Shown here in pieces: positions 1-10,802 of a DNA stretch of 64,000 nt. The DNA comes from Adiantum capillus-veneris (Eukaryota; Streptophyta; Polypodiopsida; Polypodiales; Pteridaceae). The stretch lies in contig CM043966.1 of NCBI GenBank assembly GCA_014529385.2, forward strand, positions 107,686,587-107,750,586, in the 5' to 3' direction. Numbering within the stretch: position 1 is the stretch's first letter; each line of letters starts with the position of its first letter. A program made the translations under genes and the position numbers. The notes beneath the pieces were generated by a model. The model was not told where the DNA came from, made no database searches, and saw only the letters and a list, made by a program, of their open reading frames with translations.

Positions 1-397
1 GAAGCACTCCATAGCTCTTAAACTGTAAGACAGACAGTGAATGAGGCTCCTCTCAGCTTAAAATTCAGCGACCATTTTTCCTTGCACTGGAAAGTGCACA
101 GAAATGTGCCACTTGGCGCATTTACAAGCATTTTCCCATTTCGGGTTCGCCGCTTAAAAATATCCTGACCGGTTGCCCAGTTGACTTCACGGCAGAGTTG
201 TAAAATGTTCCCCTAGTCATACCAGAGGTAATGACGCGAACACATTTCACGGCCCAAAATAGCAGTTCCCTAAATTTTAGGAGATGCTTCCGTTGGGCTC
301 CCACTTGTCTTATGACCATCTATCCTCATTGGGACTGCATCCAAAAGTGCAATGTGGCCCAAATGTCGGATACTTTTTTGTTGGTAGTCCCACCTTG
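1..397. other. Unassigned sequence left of element A1
   Basis: No coding or repeat signature is recognised here. Homology to the gag region of the second family A copy (minus strand, near 30440) begins only at about 398, so the 5' part of element A1 has been replaced or interrupted at this point. The capsid part of gag that precedes this point in A2 is absent. Confidence 0.4.
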
Positions 398-399
398 AC

Positions 400-1407
400 T
401 TGAAGTGGGTAGAGAAGGCTCTGCCTAAGACTTCTCAACAAAAGCTCAGAGAAAGCCTCCGTCCTGAAGCCAGTCTGGAAGACTTTGTTGCTACTGCTAC
501 TAGAATAGAGGGAGCAAGAATGCAGTTCATTGACTCTCCTCGGTTAGATACTGCCCCTGTACTCGTGGACACTCCTGAAGCCAGTCTGGAAGACTTTGTT
601 GCTACTGCTACTAGAATAGAGGGAGCAAGAATGCAGTTCATTGACTCTCCTCGGTTAGATACTGCCCCTGTACTCGTGGACAGTCCATCAGCCCCCTTGA
701 CTTCTTTACGAAGGGAATTGGAAGCCCTTAAGTTACAGCGGGCCCTTCAAGAAGAGAGATCCTTCTCTCTCAGACAGGAGAAGCCTCCACATCAAGAGGC
801 TTATGATCAACTTAAAAGAGAGTTAGAAGAGCTCAGGTCTCAGCAGGAGACTAAGGCTATGGTATGGTGTAGTTCATGCCGCTCTCCAAGACACCCTCCA
901 CAGGACTGTCCCCTTCGCTCTTATTGCCACTTCTGCGAAAAATCGGGTCATGAAGATAAGGATTGCTACTATATAAAGGGATTGCACAAAATACAGCAAA
1001 GTCTTGGTCCTTCTCTTAGCCAAGGGCCAACACCTGCATCCAACATGGTTTCTCCCGGCGGCCATCCACACTATATGCCACCTTTGCTGACAGCCCCTCC
1101 TATGCAAGGTATGCAGAGCACTTTTCCCTCTCAGAGCTTTTATCATACCCATGCCCCCTCACCACCTCACAGCTTCTATGCCTCCACCTCCAACTCCATG
1201 GAGCAAGGACCACCTCGTCTTTCGACTCGCCCTTTGAATCGGTCCATTTTATGCTACAGATGCGGGGAATATGGGCATTACCAAAGAAAATGCCCCCTGC
1301 CAGAAGGGTCCCCTCCTTGCCGTCATTGCCCTGAAACGAAGGATCACTACTGTAAGGATTGCCCTAAACTTCGTGCATCCACGGCTTCGAACTCAAGTCA
1401 AAGCTAG
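400..1407 (+). pseudogene. Gag C-terminal part with CCHC zinc knuckles (A1)
   Basis: An open reading frame of 335 codons encodes the nucleocapsid-like half of a Ty3/gypsy-type Gag. Three clear CX2CX4HX4C knuckles are visible: CSSCRSPRHPPQDC and CHFCEKSGHEDKDC in the middle, and CYRCGEYGHYQRKC near the C-terminus. A fourth, irregular Cys/His cluster (CRHCPETKDHYCKDC) follows. Knuckles bind element RNA during packaging. The start is arbitrary because the upstream capsid region present in A2 (minus, 30831-30538) is missing. A 37-residue segment is duplicated in tandem near the N-terminus. The ORF ends at a TAG where A2 appears open, so the ancestral gag probably continued into the next ORF. This copy is therefore broken. 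Confidence 0.75.
463..684 (+). repeat. 111-bp in-frame tandem duplication in gag
   Basis: Two nearly identical units (463-573 and 574-684) encode the same 37 residues, beginning PEASLEDFVATATR. A2 has a single unit at the corresponding place, so the duplication is specific to A1. Confidence 0.9.
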
Positions 1408-1434
1408 AATGAGTTTTCCTTTCCCAAGCTCAAC

Positions 1435-2025
1435 TTGATAGCAGTGAGCACTGTTTCTCAGCTGCCGCCCCCTTCTACCCACGTGGTTACCCCTCAAAAT
1501 AAGCCGCCACAATTGGCAGAGGGGCCATCGGGCGTCCTCACCCAGGCCCAGAGAGCCGCTCTCGGTCTTAGCATTCCATCAAGTTCAACTCCCCCACACA
1601 TTCTCACACCAGTGAATATCCTGCCTGCAGCTGTTAGCAAGCAATCCCCCAGTGCTATGAAAGAATCCAAATCTTTGCTCTCAGATATTGATGAAGCTTT
1701 CTTGGAAGCAGTTTCTCATCTACAGAAGATCAAAGTACCAGATAAACAACAACAGGTAGAAAAAGCAAAGCATACAGCAAAGACAGTCTTGAAGAACACT
1801 TTCCAACAAGTGTCTCTCTATGACATGTTGCGGCTAGATGCGAGTTTCAGAAAAGACACCCTTGCAGTTATTCAGTCACTTTACCCTGGAGCATGTCCTA
1901 GTGGCGGGCACCTCCCAGTGCGACCGTCAAAGTCCTATATGATATCCAATCCTGCTGTTCCACTCACTGATTATAGAAGCCCTCGCCTGACAGTGTCGGT
2001 TTTGGGTCGCAATTCTCAGGAGTGA
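1435..2025 (+). pseudogene. Gag-protease linker ORF (A1)
   Basis: A 196-codon ORF, rich in Pro, Ser and Lys, links the zinc-knuckle region to the protease. The same sequence occurs on minus at 29526-28961 in A2, with conserved stretches such as SLLSDIDEAFLEAV and NTFQQVSLYDMLRLDASFR. It ends one frame away from the protease ORF, which begins at 2022, so a one-base shift probably separates them in this copy. No known domain is recognised in the linker. Its conservation between copies suggests it is part of a single gag-pro polyprotein. Confidence 0.6.
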
Positions 2026-3023
2026 TAGTGGATGGTGGATCTGGCATCAACCTGATGCCCGAGTTCACTATGTTAGCTCTAGGTCTACAACCTACTCGCC
2101 CTGCTCCCTTCACAATTACATTGGCCGACCAACGGACAGTCTACCCAGTGGGCATAGTGGACAATGTGCCTCTGCAGGTACAAGACTTTACTTTTAACTT
2201 GGATTTTGTGGTGGTTCGTCTTCCCCAGGTTGAGGGCGGATTTCCCTTGCTTATTGGAAGACCATGGCTGCGACACACTAAAGCACTCCACGATTGGGGA
2301 AATGATGCAATGTGGATACATACTTCTGGCTCCTCGATGCAACCCATTCTCTTAGAAGGTGGTATGGATCCCGTGGTGCAGCAAGTTTCTTTGTCAATGG
2401 AAACCAAACCTGAACAAGAACAGGCTATTACTCGTGAAGGGTCAGATGAAGATCTGTTGGAGGCTACAAAATCTATGCCTTGTTATGGAGTCTCTATTCA
2501 CTCTTCGCCTGAAAGAACACCCTCTTCAAATGATTCCACAGTAACTAAATCTAATGTGCCACCTGAGCCTATGAAGAAGCATAGCATCAGTAAGAAACCT
2601 CCTCTACAGGAGTTCACCCCCCCTAAAACATCAACCCTGTTGGTGTCTGCTTCTCCGACCAGAAGAAAGCTCTCCTCTGTGTCTAGCAAACTCCCTTCTC
2701 AGAGCCCGTCCTGCAAGATGAATTCCAAGATCTTGATAGCTGTATTGCTCCTGATAGCTGGGTGCTCTTTGTTTGCCACTATCTACCCTCTCCCCCTCGC
2801 CTTACCCTCCCCCTCACCCCCTGGCCCTAGTCCCTCACCCTCCCTTCCCCTTCTTCCGCTCGCCCTCGCCCTCGCCCTACCCTCCCCCTCACCCCCTCGC
2901 CCTCGCCCTAGTCCCTCACCCTCCCTTCCCTCTCTTCCCCTCACCCTCGCCCTCGCCCTACCCTCCCCCTCATCCCCTCGCCCTAGTTCCTCACCCTCCC
3001 TCCCCCTCACCCCCTCGCCCTAG
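2022..3023 (+). pseudogene. Retropepsin-like aspartic protease with membrane segment and Pro-rich tail (A1)
   Basis: The first 85 residues read as a retroelement aspartic protease: the active-site loop is VDGGSGINLMPE (residues 3-14, DGG in place of DTG/DSG) and the C-terminal hydrophobic-Gly motif is LLIGRPW (76-82). Such proteases cleave the Gag polyprotein. A polar Ser/Pro-rich stretch and then a hydrophobic segment (about 236-254, ILIAVLLLIAGCSL) follow, and the frame then runs into the CCCTCGCCCTACC-type minisatellite as Pro/Leu/Ser repeats. A2 has the same protease, a similar hydrophobic segment (ILISSLMMSLIMISICGS) and the same tail, so the architecture is a family trait. No RT follows. 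Confidence 0.75.
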
Positions 3024-3530
3024 TCCCTCCCTCGCCCCCTACCCTCCCCCTCTCCCCCTCGCCCTCGCCCCAAGTCCTTCCCCCTCTCGCCCTCGCCCTA
3101 CCCTCCCCCTTAAGCCCTCGCCCCCCTCACCTTCCTCTCGCCCCTACCCTCCCCTCACCCCTCGCCCCTACCCTCCCCCTTATGCCCTCGCCCCCCTCAC
3201 CTTCCCCTCGCCCCTAACTCCCTCTCGCCCCTACCCTCCCCCTTAAGCCCTCGCCCCCCCTCACCTTCCCCTTGCCCCTACCCACCCCCTAACTCCCTCT
3301 CACCCCTACCCTCCCCCTTAACCCCTCGCCCCTACCCACCCCACCCCCTCTCGCCCATGCCCTCACCCCTCGTCCCTACCCACTCCCTCCCCATCCTCTC
3401 GCCCCTACCCTCCCCCTTCCCCCTCACCCCTACCCACCCTCTCCCTTCCCCTAGCCCCTACCCACCCGCTCCCGTTGCATCATCCCTAGCCAACCCGCTA
3501 GCCCTCCCCACCCCCTCAACCTCACCATAT
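2780..3530 (+). repeat. C-rich minisatellite (CCCTCGCCCTACCCTCCCC-like)
   Basis: About 750 bp of imperfect pyrimidine-rich repeats built from CCCTCGCCC, TACCCTCCCC and CTCACC blocks. The equivalent G-rich array on minus lies at 26820-27415 in A2, at the same place relative to the protease ORF. The sequence is strongly strand-asymmetric (C on plus, G on minus). Confidence 0.9.
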
Positions 3531-3828
3531 TTTTTGGGCTTATGGTCATCCCTCCTTTCGAGCTTATATTCATCCCTCCTTGCGGTGTTACTCAGGTTTA
3601 CGGTCATCCCTCCTTTCGAGAAGAGTGTGGCAAAATTATCTGCAAGCATGGACCAGGTCATTTTCCTCTCACTACGTTTGCAAGCAATGCAGTGTGTCTC
3701 AACTCCACTTTTGGGGCCTAGAACCTGCTTCAAGAAAGATGTACAGATGCAACCTAACGGATTTCTCTCACAGTTTTTTTTTCAATATTTCCTCACCGAG
3801 ACGGTGAGCGGTCTTGTGGCGGGCAACC
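3531..3828 (+). other. Conserved 3' internal region of family A (A1)
   Basis: This stretch resembles, at lower identity, the minus-strand segment 22562-22990 of A2. The shared motif GHPSF...ICKHGPGHFPLT can be read in one frame. Here the unit TCATCCCTCCTTTCGAG is partly duplicated. It lies between the minisatellite and the LTR and is not a recognised retroelement domain. Confidence 0.5.
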
Positions 3829-4393
3829 TGTAGTAGCAGGCTACAGTGTCACTTTCATAGGACACAGTTAGTACAATGGTCTAGGCTGTTTCACACTGGA
3901 CGGACCGACCCTCTGGGCTGGGAGTGACACGTGGCAGTGGCAGGGTATCGACGGTGGTCTAATGGACATCGTGGCCAGGTCACCACATGGCTGACATTTA
4001 TGAGCCGTTGGTGGCCTTTAGGGTGTTACATATGAGTAGTAGCGGTTGGTCATCGGGATCATCTTCTTCACCTTTGGTCCAGCATCGTCTCTCGAGAGCA
4101 ACGAGTCTTACACAGAGCACTCCTCCACCATCCTTGCACATCAGAGCCTCGACACCCCCATTTGTACCTGTGAGTCCTGGGCTGGAGCTGAGTGTGCTGC
4201 CACGCCAGAGTCTGTACATAGTTCTTTGAGCTAGTCGCGTCACTTGTTGTGGTCTACTCTACTGCTGATGTTGTGTCTCTGTGAGCTAGGGTGTGTGTTG
4301 TTTCCTGTTTTCAACCTGTTTAAGTGAGATTGTCACGCACATTGCACTGAGGACCACCCACTCTAGAGAGCACGACACATTATCCGCACTACA
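3829..4393 (+). repeat. 3' LTR of A1 (565 bp)
   Basis: Begins TGTAGTAGCAGGCTAC and ends CCGCACTACA. It is homologous to the LTRs at 21988-22561 and 31466-32045 on minus. TG...CA ends are preserved. Relative to those copies the start carries an extra TAG. Confidence 0.85.
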
Positions 4394-5452
4394 AGCACTT
4401 TTGTGAGTCTATTCGTAGACCGTGCATGCCGAGTCACTTAGCATAGATGTATATCCTCCGGTTGCACACAGCATGATCATCGGAATTCCCATCAGAATCC
4501 ATTAGCATCAATTAGGGGAATTTTCCAATGCATTTAGCCTATTTTCCTATTTATTGGGATTTTCACTTATTATTTTTAAGTGACTTTCCAACAAAAGTAG
4601 GTAGGGCAATTTTGCTAAGTTAATATATAAGCAAACCCAAGTTAGCACTTTCTGGCAGAAGAGGCAGCAGGAGCTTCTCGCTCAACAGGCAACTTCTCAG
4701 CAGTACCCCCCATCGCCATACCTCCCACTCCTCTTGGCGTTTTTGTCCAGAATCAGCCATCGTCAGATCAGCCCATTTCCTGGCGTTTGTGATCCCTTCA
4801 GGCAGCCCCCAAAGCCCAGCGTTTTTGGGATTGCAAAGCATCAGCAGAATCAGCGTTTTGACATCAGCAATTTCAGCCAAGCTAGCATTTTTGCTGGCGT
4901 TTTTGCCTTGCTGCAACGTCTTGACTTTCAGGCCCAACTTGCCGCAGATACACAGCATTTTCAGCCTTTAGCAAGTTAGCAGATACATCCCAGATCGGTT
5001 GCAGAGGTTCCCCCAGGTTTAGCCCAAGAAAACGCAGCCAAAACAGTCATTTTCAGCCACCGAAACAGTCCCGAAATTCAGCGATTAGAAATCTCAGATT
5101 TCAGCCATCAAGTCGTCGTCGTCACCATCGTCGTCGTCATCAACATAGTCCCATTGCATCAGTCCATTGCATTCGCATTGTACACCTTTGTGCAATCAAA
5201 GAATAGACCACTCTCGCCGACGAGAGTGGGGCCTTCGGAGGAGGGTTTTACAACCTCTCGGGTGTCGTATATCTTCTCTCTCCTTCTCTCAATCTCATTC
5301 ACTTGCACGCACAATCCACTCACTTTGCTCGTGATCACCACACTATCTATAAGACGGAAAGCTCTCTCTTTCCCTAAGAACTAAAAGGAACCTTGAGTAG
5401 TAAAGATCACTAATCTTGAGAAAATACAACATTCATTCCGCTGCACCTAACA
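4394..5452 (+). repeat. Family B LTR, 5'-truncated
   Basis: Matches the B LTRs at 36959-38204 and 40139-41386 from their CGCACTTTTTGTGAG position to the terminal CTGCACCTAACA. Contains the TATATAAG box (about 4623-4630) and repeated (A/G)GCGTTTTTG blocks. The missing left end is explained by the insertion of A1. It abuts LINE fragment LY on the right. Confidence 0.8.
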
Positions 5453-6081
5453 ATTAAGTATGGCTAATCTATGTGTAATCGTAATTTCCATGAGGTATAT
5501 CCCATACTCCGTCTGCTCTCTGTCATCTCAGCATCTGTCAAGTCCCAACTCACTCACATCCAGCTCTCTAAGCATCTCATCTGAAGTGTCGTAGAAGACC
5601 GTCTACAAGTTGCCCGTTCGGGCATTGAAGTCCCCTAGGAGAATGATATGCATTGATATCACCATCCCTAGAAAACTCCCATATGTCATCATCTAGTATA
5701 GAGAAAGGCAACTACCCTCCGGATACAGCATACGCTGATGTACTGGGAGGAAAGTAACATATGGCAATATATAGGAATCGACCTATGTCAGCTCTCAGTC
5801 TCACCCACATATATCTAGCATGATCATCTCTTCGTACAATATGCACTAATGGTTGTAGTTCATCTTTGAATAGCACTGCTACTCCTCCTGAACCTCTACT
5901 CCCATGCTCTGATCTCGCAATTGTCCTCGGAGCTGTCTACCATCTGTATCCCACCACGTGGCATCACCTGTACAGGGGCTTGATGAGTCTCTGAGAAGAA
6001 TACAATATCCTTGTCTTTGAAATTGTTCTCAAATGCACCCACGTCCAGCCTCATAGACCCTTTACGATTCCAGGTAGCCAT

Positions 6082-6084
<3 letters not shown>
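5453..6084 (-). pseudogene. LINE fragment LY: start of ORF2 (endonuclease part)
   Basis: On minus this reads as the beginning of a LINE ORF2: MATWNRKGSMRLDVGAFE followed by DKDIVFFSETHQAP, the N-terminal part of an APE-type endonuclease that would nick target DNA. It aligns with LINE L2 (53299-53800 and the inverted piece 52745-52930) and shows the uninterrupted order across the point where L2 is rearranged. Its 5' end stops exactly at the start codon region (CAT at 6079-6081), directly against the (GA)n tract, so it is 5'-truncated. Its 3' end is cut by the family B LTR. Confidence 0.7.

Positions 6085-6158
<74 letters not shown>
6085..6158 (+). repeat. (GA)n microsatellite, (TC)n tail of LINE L1
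   Basis: 74 bp of pure GA. On minus it follows the LINE 3' sequence GACGTTAATATAACATTTCATTTCATTTCA, as it does in L2 (49574-49625). Confidence 0.95.
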
Positions 6159-6161
<3 letters not shown>

Positions 6162-6366
6162 AATGAAATGAAATGTTATATTAACGTCTTCAAAAGGCCA
6201 AAGTGACCTAAGAGACCAAAATGTTACAATTTGGTGGATTTGATACAAAGTCAGAGTAACAAGATGACAAAATGACAAAATAAAATACTATGGAATCCTA
6301 AACGGCTAAGTGTGAACTAAGCAGCTAGCTGGGATAGCTAGATCACAAGAGATCCGGCGAATCTCA

Positions 6367-6696
6367 TCAATCTCCTCCATGGTCAGTAGTCTGACCGGGC
6401 GTCGTGCATGTCGGGCCAAAGTGATCCGAATCCTCTGATGAAGCCTCCGTCGATGTTGTGTAGTCCTTGACAGTCGTGGGCGTCTGGATCTCCGTCGCTC
6501 GATCGATCAGTGTGCCTCTGGTGTGAGGCAACGAGCTCTGCTGTGGTAGTAGCTCCTCCGGGTGTCCAGTGGCAGCTCTAAAGAAGTCTGTGATTTGTCT
6601 CTGAGACTGGCTAGCCTCTCCTCTCATCAAGCTCTCTCTGTGTCTACGCAGCTCGAGCAAAAACAAACCCAGGCATCTCTGATCCTTGTACCACAT
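6367..6696 (-). pseudogene. LINE L1 ORF2 C-terminus with PIP-box-like motif
   Basis: 109 codons corresponding to the end of ORF2. After DQRCLGLFLLELRRHRESL, a block conserved in L2 and L3, comes QRQITDFF (6580-6603), a match to the PCNA-interaction consensus Qxx(I/L/M)xxFF. L3 has QTTITQFF at the same position, and L2 has RQITDFF with the first Gln codon changed to TAG. The remaining tail is acidic and Ser/Thr-rich. The upstream zinc-binding part is degraded in this copy. The function is inferred from the motif only. Confidence 0.6.
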
Positions 6697-7263
6697 GACT
6701 CTGGAGAGTGGTCAAAAGCCCTCTCTGAACAAGCAATGGAAGCGGCCTCGTATCTTGTAGTAGACGGGGCAATGGCATGTATAGTGCAGCTCTGTCTCAG
6801 GCTCGATGTCACACATGGGGCCTATCCTGGCCTCTGCTGGTACTCCGTTGTATTTCCCAGTCTTGATCCGCAACTAGTGTGAAGATGTGCATATCCGGCC
6901 AATAGCACATCGTATCCCATGAGACAAGTGGGGGTGTCCATGTATCTGGGCCTTGTCACAAAACCGTCCTCCGTAAGCTGGAGAAAATGCTCCCTGTAGA
7001 AAGCCATCTTCGTGCCCAGCTCCTATGCTGGCTGTATCCATGTCCTCCTGGTGTCTAGCTGAGTCAGGTCCTGGCGGATGAGCCTGGTGATCTCGGACTA
7101 TGTAAGAGTCAGAGAGGGTGCATCCAGTGAGTATTAGAAGGGAGGCAATCTGTTTATGCTGAACTCATGCGCCTGAAACCATGATGTCATCTCCCCATAC
7201 CAGCATGTTGTATCTCCTTGCATGGGTAACTATCGTGAGGACTCACATGCAAGGCAGGCATAT

Positions 7264-8173
7264 CTATCTCTGCGAAGTTTCCACATGCGCCACGGTCTCC
7301 TGGCCGTATGTGAATGCGGGCGCTGACCTCCTGATCCACTGTGGGGTGGTATTAAATACCATGACCTTGGTTTTACCAAGGTTGACGGACAAACCACATT
7401 CCTGAGCAAACCTATGGAAAGCATCCAAGTGACGTTGCATCCCCTCCGGAGAGTCGGAGATCAACACAATATCATCAGCACCTAACAATAGTAGAATGGA
7501 TGTCCCTGCCAGCTGTGCACCTCTATCACCATTTCTCTCATTGTAGTCAGAAACCTCATCCACATACATACCAAATAGAGTAGGAGAGAGCGGGAAACCC
7601 TGCTTCAACCCTCTTAGGTGCGTACATGCCCCACTATTGACCTGTATAATGCCATGGCCACCCAAATGAGCTCGGTGGGTACTCCCATCTGCTATAATCT
7701 GCGCATCAATCTAGCTCTGGGTACTGTGTCAAATGCTTTGCGGATATCCACAAAGCTACAATAGATCCGTCTCCCATGTGATCTGCCCTCCTCAATGATG
7801 GCTCGAGTGTCAAGATATGGTAAAGAGTAGAAAAACCCCTCCTAAACCCTCCCTGCCCGGCTGCGTGTATCCCCTCCCTCGCTACCCATCTACTCAGTTG
7901 CTGCTCAAGAATAGATGAGTACAACTGTGTCAATGTGTATCCAATCATGATAGTGCGATAATTTCCAGGCTCCATAGGGTCTTCCGACTTGAACATAGGT
8001 AAAATAGTAGATAGGCTCCAAGTATCATGCAAGCCCTCACACATGGCACGGTTAAACATAACTGCTAGAAGCTCAGCTAGTATATCTGTGGCAAGCGTGA
8101 AATGCTCAACCACTAAGCCATCATGATCATATGCTCTCCCAGTCCTCATCCTGTCAATGGCCTTCCTCACCAT
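7264..8173 (-). pseudogene. LINE L1 reverse transcriptase domain, broken
   Basis: Two reading frames, 8173-7706 and 7665-7264, together cover the fingers and palm of a non-LTR RT: AIDRMRTGRAYDHDGL, YRTIMIGYTLTQLYSSILE, GQGGFRRGFSTLYHI, then [18 protein letters not shown] and NLGKTKVMVF. The catalytic box reads LLGADDIVLI, where L2 and L3 have LLYADDIVL, so the conserved Tyr is lost. The motif A Asp region (FVDFRKAFD in L3) is degraded to WISAKHLTQ. The domain is inactive as written. Confidence 0.75.
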
Positions 8174-8236
8174 CTCAACCGTGAAAAAAGCACATGTGTG
8201 TGGGCATAGATAAGGGGGGTCGAGAAGGGGGGCCAG

Positions 8237-9872
8237 CTAAGGAACTGTGTACAGAGATGATGCGTATTGGCCCCAGGCTTCTATAGAAGTGATAGCAGGG
8301 GGGGGAGGAGTGCTCATGAGAGAGGCGCCATGCCTCAATGATCCTTGACTCATGAATAGCTGGTATAGATCCTGCTGTAGGCGAGTCAAAAATGCCCTCT
8401 TCTTCCGCCGCACCAGGCGTCGGAAGTCAATCTGTGACTGTCTGTGAGTGATGTCCCCCAAAAGCACCTCCCTCTAAAGTCTCGCTCTATGTCCCGGCAT
8501 TCCTCATCATACCAACTGTTCTGGGGCATGCTCCCCGAACGGCGTCTCTGCTCAGGCTAGGTATGTGGGTATGCCTCTAGTGCTACATCATGTAGTGTTT
8601 TTGTCAGTATAGTAGTAAGCTTCTCCAGAGGTCGCCTTGGCTCCTCTGTGTACAGGCGTCTGTAGATCCCATCTATGTATATAGAGTCCGTCTGCCGCGT
8701 GAAGGTGTAGCGAGTAGGGGCTGATGCTCGTGGCCTGTGTGCTACACTAAACTGAAAAGAGATGGTCTACGACACAAGAGCATGATCCACTGCCACACCA
8801 ACAGGTCTGGGTCCAATCGTGAGATCCTGGATACTAGAGATGAGGCTCGGTTGTGCCATCACATAATCCACTATGGTAGCTCCATGTCTGTGTGGAAAGC
8901 ATGTAAAACCCCCCGCAGCGGGAAATCTCTGTAGGCAATTCAAGATGGCCAATCCATGTGCAATCTCCATGTCTATCAAGTGTCGTCGATACTCAGTGTG
9001 TTCCCCATCCTGTGATAGTCTGGATAGGCCCGTCTCTGCAACATCCAGCTCTCTCAGCATCTCCTATGAAATATCATAAAATACTGTCTGATGATGGGCA
9101 GTCCCAGCATTGAAATCCCCTACAATGATGATGTCACCATCTCTAGAGAACTCCCATATGTCATCATCCAAAATAGAAAAGAGGGAGTGTCCTCTAGGTG
9201 GTGAATAAAGTCACGTACTCGGGAGCAAGTAGCAAATAGCAATGTGAAGATATCTGTCTGTCTCTGCTCTCAATCTCACCCACATGTACCTAGCTTGCTC
9301 ATCCCTGCGGGCTATATCTATCAGTGGTTGCAACTCCTCCCTGAATAACACTGCCACTCCTCCTTGAGGGACTACAGGGCAGCTCCGACCGCATGCGGGA
9401 GCGCCGCGAGGCTTTCCTTCGTCTCTGGCGCCCTGGGCCGTTTTACTCCATGGTCCAGGGGGTGCTCAGATGGCACTACTGTCCACCTATGTGGCTTTTC
9501 CCTCCTCCCATCTCTTGATTTAGCCCCATTGTATATATGTTGTTTTTTCATTGGGAGTCTCCCCATCATGTTTGTTGTAGCCCTCTCTTGTAGAGGTGGA
9601 TGTAGCCCTATGGGCAGCTTTCATTAACTAATAGAAGGATCTTTTTCTCGGAAAAAAAAAAAACACTGCCACTCCTCCTGAGCCCCGCCCTGTGTGCTCT
9701 GATCATGTCTCATGTTTGCAGGCTATCTCCCATCTATATCCACTAATGTGAGGCATAGACTGCCCAGGGGCCTGATGTGTTTCAAAGTAGAAGACGATGT
9801 CTCTTTCCGTAAAACTATCCTCAAAAGCACCCAGATCAAGGCGCATAGATCCTTTACAAATCCGAGTGGCAA
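8237..9872 (-). pseudogene. LINE L1 endonuclease domain, interrupted
   Basis: The region aligns with the ORF2 N-terminal half of L2 and LY: an initial VATRICKGSMRLDLGAFE, a middle part around FTCFPHRHGATIVDYVMAQP (8870-8930), the conserved GPRPVGVAVDHALVS, then a basic linker (RRLVRRKKRAFLTRLQQDL). These are the hallmarks of an APE-like endonuclease followed by the linker to RT (the D-H-A-L segment matches the catalytic Asp-His pair region of such enzymes). The domain is broken by stops and by the retroposon at 9365-9661. Confidence 0.65.
9365..9661 (+). mobile_element. Poly(A) retroposon (5'-truncated LINE or SINE-like)
   Basis: About 297 bp ending AATAGAAGGATCTTTTTCTCGG then poly(A). It is flanked by an 18-bp direct repeat, AACACTGCCACTCCTCCT (9347-9364 and 9662-9679; the first As may belong to the tail). 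Homologous LINE sites at about 5870 and 53590 lack the insert. A relative of its 3' end lies at 47031-47165. One frame reads SDRMRERREAFLRLW, which looks like a LINE ORF2 end, so a truncated LINE of another family is favoured over a tRNA-derived SINE. No A or B box was seen. Confidence 0.8.
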
Positions 9873-10802
9873 CTTTGAGTGTGGTCCCATAGGTCTCGCA
9901 CCGTCATGTGGAGCGTCGCTCTACAATCACCACCCGACCATCTCTGTAGAAGGCAGTCTTTCCCTTCTCCCTTGCCGCTTGAATCTCTGGCATTACCTCT
10001 CTCATATGCGCAAGCTGTGTGAGAGTGAGGTAATTTCCAAGGAATATGCCCGTTTTCTTTAGTGTAGGACACCTCTTCAAAAAGTCCTTTGCCTCCATGG
10101 ATGGAAAACGGATGATTAAAGCTCTCTCTTTTGAAGTCTCCCCATTTACTTGTGTCTTCTTCCCTACCCTCCATGCCTTTGTATGAGTAGTCTCACTACC
10201 CATCATGCGGAGAAGTAATGCAACTTCCCCTTCCACATCATCTTGGTCTTTTAGACCGGTTACTCATATATGCAAAACTCTAGTTTTCCTTCGATGCTCT
10301 TCTTCTAGAGTCATGTTGATCATTGTAGGAGTGGGGACAGATGTCTTTCCCTTTCCCTTTCTTAGCGACTTCTATCCATTTCTCGGCCTCATCTGCCTTC
10401 TTCTGTGATTACATCCATCCACGAAGACATCTTTACCACATTCTATTTCTCCTCCTCTTTGATCATCTGTACCTGCTCCTTGATGATCTTGATTTCCTCT
10501 ATCATCGAGGGCTGGAATTCCCCTTCCTCTAGTCCACTGCTTGCTCTATCAACAAGCTCCCGCCTGAGGGCTAAGACCTCTTCTTTAAGTGCTTTTGAAT
10601 CTGCCTTAAGTGCTTGTAGCTCTGCGCGCAAGTCCTCTTTCTCCTTCTTCCATTGCGCACCTGCGTTGAGAAACTTTGAAGAAGGTTGGCCTTCTCTTTC
10701 CACCATCCCTCCCATTCTTTCATCTCCCTTTCCAGTTGTGTTATCCGCTTGTTTGTAAGCAAAAGGTAGCCTTCGTATGGGGCTTACACACCGGCGAAGC
10801 AC
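9854..10802 (-). pseudogene. LINE L1 ORF1: coiled coil plus RRM/CTD-like RNA-binding protein, frameshifted
   Basis: Two pieces are readable. 10802-10443 gives a Lys/Glu/Leu-rich heptad region (RAELQALKADSKALKEEVLALRRE in several turns), predicted coiled coil for trimer formation. 10236-9904 gives RALIIRFPS-type sequence, then LTLTQLAHMREVMPEIQ and GKTAFYRDGRVVIVERR. The order coiled coil, RRM-like, C-terminal domain is that of L1 type II ORF1p, an RNA chaperone that coats LINE RNA. There is no CCHC knuckle, which many plant L1 ORF1 proteins have. L2 has a better preserved copy (53833-54910). Frameshifts separate the pieces here. Confidence 0.65.

Larger units (their letters stand above)
398..4393 (+). 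mobile_element. LTR retroelement A1 (gag-protease family), 3' portion
   Basis: The order is gag with zinc knuckles, a linker, retropepsin, a membrane-like segment, a proline-rich minisatellite, a conserved 3' region and a 3' LTR (3829-4393). The same order occurs on minus in A2 (21988-32045). No reverse transcriptase or integrase lies between the protease and the LTR in either copy, so the family looks non-autonomous. The 5' LTR is not in the window. The element ends inside an LTR of family B (4394-5452), so it was inserted into that older LTR. Confidence 0.75.

Noticed and set aside
2783-3010. RGREGEG-rich ORF antisense to the A1 minisatellite
   Set aside because: Shadow of the C-rich repeat on the other strand.
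9365-9661. tRNA-derived SINE
   Set aside because: No A box or B box found; the body looks like a LINE ORF2 end.
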